Of a stretch of 64,000 nt of DNA, positions 33,833 to 41,734 are shown piece by piece (positions within the stretch are counted from its first letter, which is position 1; each line of letters starts with the position of its first letter). Under the pieces are notes generated by a model, which was given only the letters and a program-made list of their open reading frames with translations, made no database searches and was not told the origin of the DNA. The position numbers and the translations under genes were made by a program. This DNA comes from Dehalococcoidia bacterium (lineage in GTDB: Bacteria > Chloroflexota > Dehalococcoidia > GIF9 > AB-539-J10): NCBI GenBank assembly GCA_030602785.1, contig JAUVZB010000003.1, positions 1-64,000 of the forward strand. Direction: 5' to 3'.

Positions 33833-35910
33833 CTAACGGCCCCTGCTCTATTCACTATTTGCTCCGCAACCGCCGCCGGAACCTGCTCATACAGGGCAAA
33901 CTCCATCGTGTGCGATACTCTTCCCTGGCTCAGGGACCTCAGAGCGGTCGCAATACCGAAGGTCTCGCCCAGAGGAATAAGGCAGCCAACGACGGATGAG
34001 TCACCCTGTGTGTCGATCCGTTCGATTCTCGCCCTCCGTGCATTGATGTCACCAATGATGTCCCCGGTGAACTGCGAGGGCGCCACTATCTCAAGCTTCA
34101 TGATTGGCTCGAGCAGCACCGGCCGTGCCTTCGGGAGGCCCGCCTTCACGCCCATCGACGCTGCTATCTTAAAAGCCAACTCGGACGAATCCACATCGTG
34201 GTAGCTCCCGTCGAACGCCGTCACCTGGACATCAACCACCGGATACCCGGCGGGGCCACCTGTCTCGATGGCTTCACGCGCTCCTGCTGCCACGGCAGAG
34301 ATATACTCTCGGGGTATCGTGCCGCCTTTGACTGCGTCCACGAACTTGTATCCACTGCCACGCTCTCCAGGCTCCAGCTTGAGCCACACGTGACCGTACT
34401 GCCCCCTGCCTCCGGTCTGGCGCACGAATCTGCCCTCGGACTGAACGGCACGAGTGATGGCTTCACGGTAGGCCACGCGCGGCTTCCCGACATTCACCTG
34501 GATGCCGAATTCACGCGCCATCCGGTCGACCATGACCTCAAGGTGAAGTTCACCCATCCCCATGATCAACGCCTGCCCTGTGTCGGAGTTCTGGCGCACC
34601 TTGAAACTGGGGTCTTCGTCAGCAAGTTTCCCCAGCACATCTTCCAATTTGTCCCCGTCCGATTTCGCCTTGGGTTCAATCGCCATGGACAGAACCGGCT
34701 CTGCAAACCGTATTGCCTCAAACACGACAGGGCGGGCAGGGCTGCACAGCGTGTCGCCAGTCGAACTGCCTCTCAAACCAACGGCCGCCACAATACTCCC
34801 TGCATCAGCCTCGGTTACTTCTTCGCGTCGATTGGCATGCATCAAGTAGAGCCTTCCAATCCGCTCCCGCTTCGACTTGACGGCATTGAGCACTTGAGCC
34901 CCTGATTCCATCCTCCCGGAATAGATCCTCACATAGGTGAGGCGCCCCATGAACGGGTCCGAGACTACCTTGAAAGCCAGCGCGGCGAGAGGCTCCTCGT
35001 CTCGCGCAGAGCACACGACTTCTCCCGAACTCCTCGGGTCAAACCCGATTACGTCCGGCACATCAAGCGGCGAGGGCAGATACCACGTAATCGCGTCGAG
35101 CAGAGGTCGAACGCCCTTGCCCTTCAGGGCACTGCCACACAGCACAGGCACGATTCGGTTTGCCACCGTCAGGCGCCTGACCGACTCCCTGATCAATGAC
35201 ACAGGGATCTCCTGGCCTTCGAGATACGGCAGGAGAATCGTGTCATCCTTCTCCGCCAGCTTCTCAATCATGACATGACGATATCTCGCCACGTTGTCTC
35301 TCTCGCCATCTGGTATGTCCCCGACCGAAACAGCACCCCGAGTACCTTCCTCGAAGGTGATGGTCTTCCTCTCAATGAGGTCAATCACCCCCCGGAATTC
35401 CCCTTCAACCCCCAACGGGAGCTGAATCGGAACCGCTGTCGCATTGAGCCGCGACTCTATCATGGACACGGTGCGATAGAAGTCCGCACCGACTCTGTCC
35501 ATTTTGTTCACGAAACAGATCCTGGCCACGCGGTATCGGTCCGCCTGGCGCCAGACCATCTCGGACTGAGCCTCGACCCCTGCCACCGCATCCAGGACAA
35601 CTACTCCTCCATCGAGCACGCGGAGGCTCCGCTCCACTTCAGCGGTGAAATCCACGTGTCCTGGAGTGTCAATCAGATTGATGCGATAGTCAGACCACTC
35701 GCATGTAGTAGCAGCGGAAGTAATGGTGATACCCCGCTCGCGCTCCTGGTCCATCCAGTCCATGACGGCTGTTCCCTCGTCCACGCCACCGATCTTGTAC
35801 GTACGACCGGTGTGATGCAGGATGCACTCCGTAACGGTCGTCTTCCCCGCATCGATATGCGCGATGACTCCGATGTTCCGCACCTTATCCAGTGCAAACG
35901 AGCGCGTCAT
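33829..35910 (-). CDS. fusA: Elongation factor G
   Basis: A 693-residue translocase GTPase. G1 AHIDAGKTT, G2 RGITITSAA, G3 DTPGHVDF and G4 NKMD are all present, followed by domains II-V (GELHLEVMVDRMAREF in domain III, GYPVVDVQVTAFDGSYHDVD in domain IV). I choose ATG 35910, which has AAGGGAAG just upstream; ATG 35943 would add 11 residues with a weak binding site. It couples directly to rpsJ. Confidence 0.97.
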   Translation of the reverse strand: MTRSFALDKVRNIGVIAHIDAGKTTVTECILHHTGRTYKIGGVDEGTAVMDWMDQERERGITITSAATTCEWSDYRINLIDTPGHVDFTAEVERSLRVLDGGVVVLDAVAGVEAQSEMVWRQADRYRVARICFVNKMDRVGADFYRTVSMIESRLNATAVPIQLPLGVEGEFRGVIDLIERKTITFEEGTRGAVSVGDIPDGERDNVARYRHVMIEKLAEKDDTILLPYLEGQEIPVSLIRESVRRLTVANRIVPVLCGSALKGKGVRPLLDAITWYLPSPLDVPDVIGFDPRSSGEVVCSARDEEPLAALAFKVVSDPFMGRLTYVRIYSGRMESGAQVLNAVKSKRERIGRLYLMHANRREEVTEADAGSIVAAVGLRGSSTGDTLCSPARPVVFEAIRFAEPVLSMAIEPKAKSDGDKLEDVLGKLADEDPSFKVRQNSDTGQALIMGMGELHLEVMVDRMAREFGIQVNVGKPRVAYREAITRAVQSEGRFVRQTGGRGQYGHVWLKLEPGERGSGYKFVDAVKGGTIPREYISAVAAGAREAIETGGPAGYPVVDVQVTAFDGSYHDVDSSELAFKIAASMGVKAGLPKARPVLLEPIMKLEIVAPSQFTGDIIGDINARRARIERIDTQGDSSVVGCLIPLGETFGIATALRSLSQGRVSHTMEFALYEQVPAAVAEQIVNRAGAVR

Positions 35911-35953
35911 CACACTTCCCTTCGATTCAAGAACAGCCTTCATTGTAGATATT

Positions 35954-36427
35954 TCACCAGCGGTAGTGGACGAAGGCCTTGTTTGCGTCTGCCATCCTGT
36001 GGATTTCTTCCCGTCTTCTCACGGCCGAGCCCCTACCCTGAACCGCGGCCACCAGCTCGGCGGCCAGTTTCTCTTCCATGGACTTGCCTGCGCGTGCCCG
36101 CGCGGCCACGATGAGCCACCGCATGGCGAGCGCTCGGCCTATCTTCTTGTCCACTTCCATCGGCACCTGATACGTGGCGCCGCCTACGCGACGCGGCTTG
36201 ACGCGAATCAAGGGTGTCGCACTCTCAACGGCCTTCGCCAGCAACTCGACAGGTTCCGACTCCACCTGCTGGGCAGCGATATCCATCGCGCCGTACACGA
36301 TCCGTGAAGCCGTGGACTTCTTTCCGCACAGCATTATCTTGTTGACGAACTTGGCGACGTCAACGCTGCCGTACTTGGCATCTGGCACGATTACGCGCTT
36401 CTTGACTCTCTTGGCTCTTCTGGGCAT
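35954..36427 (-). CDS. rpsG: 30S ribosomal protein S7
   Basis: A 157-residue S7 (uS7), assembly initiator of the 30S head. MPRRAKRVKKRVIVPDAKYG, NKIMLCGKKSTASRIVYGAM, RRVGGATYQVPMEV and AFVHYRW at the C-terminus are typical. It lies between rpsL and fusA in str-operon order. Confidence 0.98.
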   Translation of the reverse strand: MPRRAKRVKKRVIVPDAKYGSVDVAKFVNKIMLCGKKSTASRIVYGAMDIAAQQVESEPVELLAKAVESATPLIRVKPRRVGGATYQVPMEVDKKIGRALAMRWLIVAARARAGKSMEEKLAAELVAAVQGRGSAVRRREEIHRMADANKAFVHYRW

Positions 36428-36454
36428 GTCTCCCCACCTCAGTGTCGACTGTTA

Positions 36455-36868
36455 CTACTTCGGGCGCTTGGCCCCGTAGAGGCTTCTGCCCTGCTTGCGA
36501 TTGGCCACGCCTTCGGTGTCCAAAACGCCGCGGACGATGTGGTACCTGATGCCGGGCAGGTCCTTCACTCGGCCACCCCTGATCATCACAACGGAGTGCT
36601 CCTGCAAGTTATGTCCCTCTCCCGGAATATACGCATTGACCTCTAACCCATTGGTAAGACGCACCCGGGCAATCTTCCGCAGGGCCGAGTTAGGCTTCTT
36701 CGGCGTGACCGTCTTCACCTGGATACACACGCCCCTCTTGAAGGGAGCTCCCTTGGTCCAGATGATCCGGGTTCTGGCCGCGTTCTGAACGTAATGCAGC
36801 GCCGGAGCCTTCGTCTTCGAGACGAGCTTCTTCCTGCCTTTTCTTACAAGCTGATTGATGGTCGGCAT
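36455..36868 (-). CDS. rpsL: 30S ribosomal protein S12 (form with insertion)
   Basis: A 137-residue S12 (uS12) of the decoding centre. [15 protein letters not shown] opens the protein. [20 protein letters not shown] contains the lysine where streptomycin resistance arises in other species. [19 protein letters not shown] follows. Between APALHY and RGVC there is an insertion of about 14 residues relative to the E. coli protein, as in Bacillus-type S12. GGAAGGTGG precedes ATG 36868. First gene of the long ribosomal operon, 34 bases after a leader hairpin. Confidence 0.97.
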   Translation of the reverse strand: MPTINQLVRKGRKKLVSKTKAPALHYVQNAARTRIIWTKGAPFKRGVCIQVKTVTPKKPNSALRKIARVRLTNGLEVNAYIPGEGHNLQEHSVVMIRGGRVKDLPGIRYHIVRGVLDTEGVANRKQGRSLYGAKRPK

Positions 36869-36901
36869 ACGTAACCCACCTTCCTTGCTGGGCAATCAAA
36901 A

Positions 36902-36963
36902 GAGCCAGCTAGTCACGCAACGGCTCCGCTCCACAAAATCCCCGAGCCCTAACTAGCTGGCTC
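36902..36963 (-). promoter_or_regulatory. Leader hairpin of the str operon (possible attenuator)
   Basis: A perfect 12-base inverted repeat, GAGCCAGCTAGT (36902-36913) and ACTAGCTGGCTC (36952-36963), encloses 38 bases that contain a nested GGCTC/GAGCC pair. On the minus strand the stem is followed at once by TTTTGATTG and, 34 bases on, by the rpsL ATG. It lies inside the 5' leader predicted from the promoter at 37016-37043. An attenuator or ribosomal-protein binding element is the simplest reading; a decayed transposon end is the alternative. Confidence 0.6.
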
Positions 36964-37015
36964 CATCCGATATTGAAGAGAAACCTGTGCTTCGCAGCAA
37001 ACCCCGAGCGGACAC

Positions 37016-37043
37016 TTTATCACCATGTGCGAGCCGTTGTCAA
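37016..37043 (-). promoter_or_regulatory. Promoter of the str-S10-spc operon
   Basis: On the minus strand: TTGACA (37043-37038), a 16-base spacer, and GATAAA (37021-37016). Initiation near 37009 would give a leader of about 140 bases before rpsL, containing the large hairpin. The surrounding stretch 36869-37745 otherwise holds only the transposase relic and the nusA leader. Confidence 0.6.
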
Positions 37044-37124
37044 AGGGTTGTACTCGTGCAAATCACTGGTGACGCACCACCTCCTTTCGGTCGTAGTGGT
37101 TATGTGGTTCTCCACCGGCTCGCG

Positions 37125-37532
37125 CTACACGCCGAGCGCCCTGAGTCGCTGCAGTATTCTGCCGACTGTGGATACCAAGCGTCGATGGCCCTTGCCGTGC
37201 GGCAGCGCTGCCAGCTTGTCTCTGCCCCGGAGGAGGCACTCCTCCCTCAGTTCGCACACAGCCTCAACCAGTTCCACGGAACAACAAAGCTGTGGCACGT
37301 GCATGGGACAACACTACCAATCCTCCGGACTCCCCGGATGACTCCCGGAGTAGCGCTTCTTCCAGTGGTAGAGCGCCTGTGGTGAGCTGCCGAAGTGGCG
37401 GCACGTCAGCCTGGCGTTCTCGCCATGAGCGTGGCAGGAGTCAAACCAGTTCAGACGCTGTCGCGCCCTCCTCGATAGCTCCGTCAGATTCGCCGGACGC
37501 CCACGTTCGAGGGTCCGCTCGTATAGATTCAT
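37125..37532 (-). pseudogene. IS481-like transposase, N-terminal relic
   Basis: A decayed transposase reading leftward from ATG 37532. The first 72 codons encode a helix-turn-helix typical of IS481-family transposases (NARLTCRHFGSSPQALYHWK, then KKRYSG). A TAG at 37316-37314 stops it, but the same frame continues with recognisable sequence, ELVEAVCELREE, GRDKLAALP and VSTVGRILQRLRALGV, up to a second TAG at 37127-37125. The DDE catalytic part is not found further on. Bases 37533-37590, with ATGAGTGACACATGAGACATG on the minus strand, may be the remaining element end. Confidence 0.8.
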
Positions 37533-37625
37533 AGCCCGGCACTAGTGACGTTGCATGTCTCATGTGTCACTCATCTGCCCGGGCAAGACAGAATCGTAGA
37601 CCGTTAACAACAGGGGCACAATCGA

Positions 37626-37655
37626 TTGTGTTTTCGGGCCATTCCTTGCTATACT
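37626..37655 (+). promoter_or_regulatory. Promoter of the nusA operon
   Basis: TTGTGT (37626-37631) and TATACT (37650-37655) with an 18-base spacer. The -10 is good and the -35 weak. A start near 37662 gives a leader of about 84 bases that includes the intrinsic terminator at 37686-37708. Confidence 0.5.
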
Positions 37656-37685
37656 CACAGGTGTTTCTCCCTATACGCGCTGCAG

Positions 37686-37708
37686 AAGTGGGTTCAGCCC
37701 ACTTTTTT
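37686..37708 (+). terminator. Intrinsic terminator/attenuator in the nusA leader
   Basis: AAGTGGG (37686-37692) pairs with CCCACTT (37698-37704) across a five-base loop, and the stem runs into a TTTTTT tract (37703-37708). It lies about 38 bases before the nusA ATG. Because it is downstream of the putative promoter, it could attenuate nusA expression rather than end an upstream gene. Confidence 0.75.
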
Positions 37709-37745
37709 GTTGGTGTGCGTATTTGGCGGGCCGAAGGAAGCAACG

Positions 37746-39224
37746 ATGAAAACGGAGTTCATGGCAGCTATCACCCAACTGTCCTCCGAGCGTAACCTTC
37801 CCAAGGAAATCATACTCGATGCACTAGAGGCCGCACTTGTTTCCGCGTACAAGAAGGAAGTGTTCTCGGCGGAACAAGACGTGGCCGTCAAGATTGACAC
37901 AATCAGCGGGGACATTCGGGTGTACCTCGTCAAGACAGTCGCAGACCCTGTGACTGACACCGACAAGGAGATATCGCAGGCCGACGCACGCAAGATTCGT
38001 AGAGATGCCACGAGTGGAGACATCGTCGAGATTGAATCCACCCCCAAAGGTGCGGGCCGCATCGCCGCTCAGATTGCCCGCCAGGTGGTGCTTCAGCGCC
38101 TGAGGGAGGCAGAGCACCACGCTGCGTTCGAGCAGTTCGTTGGCAAAGAGGGCGAGGTCGTGACCGGCACCGTTCACTTCGCTCAACCCAACGCTGTATA
38201 CGTAAGCCTCGGCAGGAGAGAGGCGATACTGCCGCTCAGTGAGCAACTGCCCAGCGAGCGGTATCACGCTGGACAGCAACTCAAGTTCTATCTGCTGCAG
38301 GCAAGCCAGGAGGGCCGGGGCCCCAGGGTGATGCTCTCGCGAACCCACCCGAACCTGGTCCGGCGGCTCTTCGAGATTGAGATTCCCGAGATACATGGCG
38401 GGGTCGTCGAGATTCGCGCGGTAGCCCGCGATCCCGGACACAGGAGCAAGGTGGCCGTCTCAAGTCACCAGGAATCCATCGAGCCTGTGGGCTCTTGTCT
38501 TGGACCACGCGGCATACGGCTGCAGAGTGTCGTCAATCACCTCAACGGCGAGAAGATAGACGTAGTGGAGTGGGATGAAGACCCCACAGTCTTCATTGCG
38601 AACTCCCTGAGTCCTGCACAAGTCGTAGAAATCTCCCTTGATGAAGGTCTCCGAACGGCAACCGTCATTGTGCCTGACAAGCAGCTCTCGCTCGCCATCG
38701 GCCGTGGCGGCCAGAACGCACGCCTGGCAGCAAAGCTGACCGGGTGGAGAATCGACATCAAGAGCAGTTCGGCCGCTGAGGTCGACCACACAAGTGTCCC
38801 CGACGAAGCCGAGAAGGCTGTGACTGAAGTGGAGATTCCCGAGGAGCCCAGTCCTGAACCGGAGGCCCCGAAGGAGCAGAAGGAGCAGCCGGTAACCGTC
38901 GGGAAGGAAACTGTGCCCGAGGAACCCAAGGCGCAGGAAGAACCGCCGGTCGTAGCCGCGGCACCGTCGGAGGCGGCTGAACCCACGCCCATTGAGCCGC
39001 AACCTTCGACGGAGGAGGAGCCGGAACCCAAGGGCGAGACACTCCAACAGTTGCTTGACAGCGAGGTATTCAGGTTCGAGGATAACTCGGCGAAGCCAGG
39101 ACAGTCAGTCCTTCGCTTTGCCGAAGACATATTGCCCAGAACCCGCGGAGGACCCCGGAACGACAGGGGCAGATCAAAGGGCAAGAAGAAGAAGACATAT
39201 CACGAGCAACCGGATGAGCCCTAG
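37746..39224 (+). CDS. nusA: Transcription termination/antitermination factor NusA
   Basis: A 492-residue NusA. N-terminal RNA polymerase-binding domain (about 1-120), S1 domain (EGEVVTGTVHFAQPNAVYVS), KH1 (VGSCLGPRGIRLQSVVNHLN) and KH2 (LAIGRGGQNARLAAKLTGW). The last 130 residues are an acidic, Pro/Glu-rich low-complexity tail in place of repeats seen in E. coli. ATG 37746 follows GAAGGAAG; upstream in-frame sequence is the leader. The rimP gene that normally precedes nusA is absent here. Confidence 0.97.
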   Translation: MKTEFMAAITQLSSERNLPKEIILDALEAALVSAYKKEVFSAEQDVAVKIDTISGDIRVYLVKTVADPVTDTDKEISQADARKIRRDATSGDIVEIESTPKGAGRIAAQIARQVVLQRLREAEHHAAFEQFVGKEGEVVTGTVHFAQPNAVYVSLGRREAILPLSEQLPSERYHAGQQLKFYLLQASQEGRGPRVMLSRTHPNLVRRLFEIEIPEIHGGVVEIRAVARDPGHRSKVAVSSHQESIEPVGSCLGPRGIRLQSVVNHLNGEKIDVVEWDEDPTVFIANSLSPAQVVEISLDEGLRTATVIVPDKQLSLAIGRGGQNARLAAKLTGWRIDIKSSSAAEVDHTSVPDEAEKAVTEVEIPEEPSPEPEAPKEQKEQPVTVGKETVPEEPKAQEEPPVVAAAPSEAAEPTPIEPQPSTEEEPEPKGETLQQLLDSEVFRFEDNSAKPGQSVLRFAEDILPRTRGGPRNDRGRSKGKKKKTYHEQPDEP

Positions 39225-39537
39225 GCATGTACCGCAGCGTACGTGTATCGTGTGCGGCGCAAAGAAAGACAAGCGCCTGCTGATCAGAATTGTACGCACC
39301 CCCGATGCTGGGGTTGCAGTTGACACCTCGGCCCGCGAGCAAGGTCGGGGTGCGTATGTGTGTGCCTCGAGTGAGTGCTGGAAACGCATTGCTAAGGGAG
39401 CTCGAATAGAGCGCGCTCTGCGAACAAGCCTTTCCGACACGGACCGAGTGGCTCTGCTACAATGCGCAGGCAGGTTTCAGGAGTTGAACCTTGATGAGAA
39501 GACCCATAGCGCGCAGGAATACAAGGAAGAGGAATAG
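39214..39537 (+). CDS. ylxR: YlxR/RnpM-family RNA-binding protein
   Basis: A 107-residue DUF448 protein. VPQRTCIVCGAKKDKRLLIR at the start and GRGAYVCASSECWKRIAKG in the middle are the family signatures. In B. subtilis the family member binds RNase P RNA and modulates its activity; in this organism that is inference. It starts within the nusA end (11-base overlap) and its own tail overlaps the infB start, the classical nusA-ylxR-infB arrangement. The acidic tail QEYKEEE extends past the family core. Confidence 0.93.
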   Translation: MSPRHVPQRTCIVCGAKKDKRLLIRIVRTPDAGVAVDTSAREQGRGAYVCASSECWKRIAKGARIERALRTSLSDTDRVALLQCAGRFQELNLDEKTHSAQEYKEEE

Positions 39538-41314
39538 GCGACCGGCCCCACGACAAGCACCCCAGAGGGTCGAAAGCGGCCGCACTGTCGTCCAGCAGGT
39601 GGAGCTGGGCATTGGCTCCATGACAGTGAAGCAATTGGCAGGGACGCTCCAGGTGGACGTGGCGCGCGTGGTCAAGCAGCTCATGCGGCGCGGTATCATG
39701 GCGAACGTCAATCAGGTGGTTGACTTCGAGACAGCAGGGCGCGTCTCTCAAGACCTCGGCTTCCAGGTCGTCATCCGGAAGCAGCAGGTTGCCACTTCCG
39801 ACAAGAAGACCGAGCGGAGTGAGACACTTGCGCAACGCCCCCCCGTCGTGACAATCATGGGGCACGTTGATCATGGCAAGACCACGCTGCTTGACAATAT
39901 CAGGAATACGAACGTAACGGCCCAGGAAGCAGGGGCAATAACGCAGCACATGGGTGCGTACCAGAGCACCGTAAATGACCGCACTATCACTTTCCTTGAC
40001 ACTCCGGGACACCGGGCCTTCACTGAGATGCGGGCACGGGGCGCTCATGCGACCGACATCGTGGTTCTCGTAGTGGCGGCTGACGACGGCGTCATGCCTC
40101 AGACACGAGAGGCAATCGACCACGCCAAGGCCGCAGCAGTCCCAATCGTCGTCGCAATCAACAAGACCGACAGGCCCGAGGCGAATATCGACCGCACGAA
40201 GCAGCAACTGGTTGAGGCCGGGCTCGTCATCGAGGAGTGGGGAGGGGATACCGTGTGCGTCCCCATATCGGCCAAGACCGGTGACGGCGTGGTCGAACTG
40301 CTTGAGAATCTGTTTCTCGTGGCCGACGTCCTGGACCTCCAGGCTGACCCCGTCGGCAATGCGGAGGGCGTCGTCATTGAATCCCAGCTGGACAAGGCAC
40401 GCGGTTCGCTCGCAACGCTCCTCGTGCAGAGAGGCACACTGAGCATTGGTGATGCTGTGGTTGCCGGCAGCGTGTGGGGCAAGATCAAGGCAATGTTCGA
40501 CGATCAGGGAAAACGCATCACCTCCGCCGGGCCTTCTGCGCCTGCCGAGGTTCTGGGCCTTAGCGGAGTACCTCTGGCCGGAGTGCTGTTCAGCGTGTAC
40601 TCGGATGACAAGCAGGCTCGCACTACTGCAGAGGAACGCCAGCAGACTGCCGGCGCTGCCCGGCTGAGTCTCAGCGCCCTGTCGAGTCAGATAGGCGAGG
40701 GGCAAATCAAGGAACTGAACATCATCCTCAAGACCGATGTGCAGGGAAGCATCGCGCCGATTAGAACGAGCATCGAGCAACTCAGCACAGAGGAAGTACG
40801 AGCGAGAATCGTCCATGCCGCGAGTGGCGCGATAACGGAGTCCGACATCGTCCTTGCGTCGGCATACAAGGGAATCATCATCGGCTTCAACACGAAACCT
40901 GCTCCCGGTGTGCAACAACTGGCTGATGACGCGGGCGTCGGCATCCAGCGATACGACATTGTCTATCGCCTCGAGGAGGACATGGCAGCTGCCCTCAAGG
41001 GAATGCTCAAGCCAACCTACGTGGATGTCCTGGCCGGTCGTGCCGAAGTGCGGGCCGTCTTCCCCGGCGGAAAGCAAGGCAAGATCGCCGGCCTGTTCGT
41101 CAGGGAGGGAAGAGTGTGGCGAGGCGCCACGAAGGTGCAGGTTGTGCGCGGCGGGGAGGTCGTGGCCGAACCACAGATTACGAGCCTCCGGCGCTTCAAG
41201 GACAACGTCAACGAGGTCAATGCTGGTCTGGAATGCGGAGTCGGCTTCGACCCCTTTGGGGACATACAGGTGAGCGACATCATCGAACTCTACCGGCGAG
41301 AAAAGGCCAGCTAG
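39494..41314 (+). CDS. infB: Translation initiation factor IF-2
   Basis: A 606-residue IF-2. A short basic N-terminus (RRPIARRNTRKRNRRPAPR) leads to an IF2_N domain (MTVKQLAGTLQVDVARVVKQ). The GTPase domain has GHVDHGKTTLL, DTPGHRAF and NKTD. Domains II-IV end with VGFDPFGDIQVSDIIELYRR. The N-terminal region is far shorter than in E. coli. ATG 39494 or the adjacent TTG 39491 is the start; both lie inside ylxR. Confidence 0.97.
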   Translation: MRRPIARRNTRKRNRRPAPRQAPQRVESGRTVVQQVELGIGSMTVKQLAGTLQVDVARVVKQLMRRGIMANVNQVVDFETAGRVSQDLGFQVVIRKQQVATSDKKTERSETLAQRPPVVTIMGHVDHGKTTLLDNIRNTNVTAQEAGAITQHMGAYQSTVNDRTITFLDTPGHRAFTEMRARGAHATDIVVLVVAADDGVMPQTREAIDHAKAAAVPIVVAINKTDRPEANIDRTKQQLVEAGLVIEEWGGDTVCVPISAKTGDGVVELLENLFLVADVLDLQADPVGNAEGVVIESQLDKARGSLATLLVQRGTLSIGDAVVAGSVWGKIKAMFDDQGKRITSAGPSAPAEVLGLSGVPLAGVLFSVYSDDKQARTTAEERQQTAGAARLSLSALSSQIGEGQIKELNIILKTDVQGSIAPIRTSIEQLSTEEVRARIVHAASGAITESDIVLASAYKGIIIGFNTKPAPGVQQLADDAGVGIQRYDIVYRLEEDMAAALKGMLKPTYVDVLAGRAEVRAVFPGGKQGKIAGLFVREGRVWRGATKVQVVRGGEVVAEPQITSLRRFKDNVNEVNAGLECGVGFDPFGDIQVSDIIELYRREKAS

Positions 41315-41375
41315 CGCGCCGGCGCACCGGTCTACCTCTGTGGACTGACACGGCTGGCTGCGACGGGAGGCTGAT

Positions 41376-41723
41376 GTGTCCAGACGAACGCAGCGGCTCA
41401 ATCGGGCCATTCAGCAGGAAATCAGCCGGATCCTTGAGAAGGACATCAATGACCCGCGGCTCTCCGGCCTCATCTCGATAACCGGAGTCTTGCTCTCCGA
41501 GGACCTGCGACACGTGAGAGTCTACGTCAGCGTCCTGGGAGACGAGGAGGCGCGAACCCAAGCCCTCAAGGGATTCGCGGCCGCCTCCGGATTCATCAAG
41601 AAGGAAGTCGCCACGAACCTCAGGATGAGACATGCTCCCGACTTCGCCTTCGAATACGACGACTCCATCGAGCGCGGGACTGAAGTGCTCCAGATTATGG
41701 AAGACCTCAACAGGTCTCCGTAG
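41376..41723 (+). CDS. rbfA: Ribosome-binding factor A
   Basis: A 115-residue KH-like maturation factor for the 30S subunit. RTQRLNRAIQQEISRILEKD, LSEDLRHVRVYVSVLG and LRMRHAPDFAFEYDDSIERG are diagnostic. GTG start after GGGAGG. It is the last gene of the nusA operon and ends 11 bases before the convergent 4HBD-family gene; truB and other usual followers are absent. Confidence 0.96.
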   Translation: MSRRTQRLNRAIQQEISRILEKDINDPRLSGLISITGVLLSEDLRHVRVYVSVLGDEEARTQALKGFAAASGFIKKEVATNLRMRHAPDFAFEYDDSIERGTEVLQIMEDLNRSP

Positions 41724-41734
41724 TCACGGGTTCT

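Noticed and set aside
39392..41410. A 672-residue minus-strand frame opposite infB
   Set aside because: It is longer than the real gene but is the complement of conserved GTPase sequence, with no promoter, binding site or recognisable domain.
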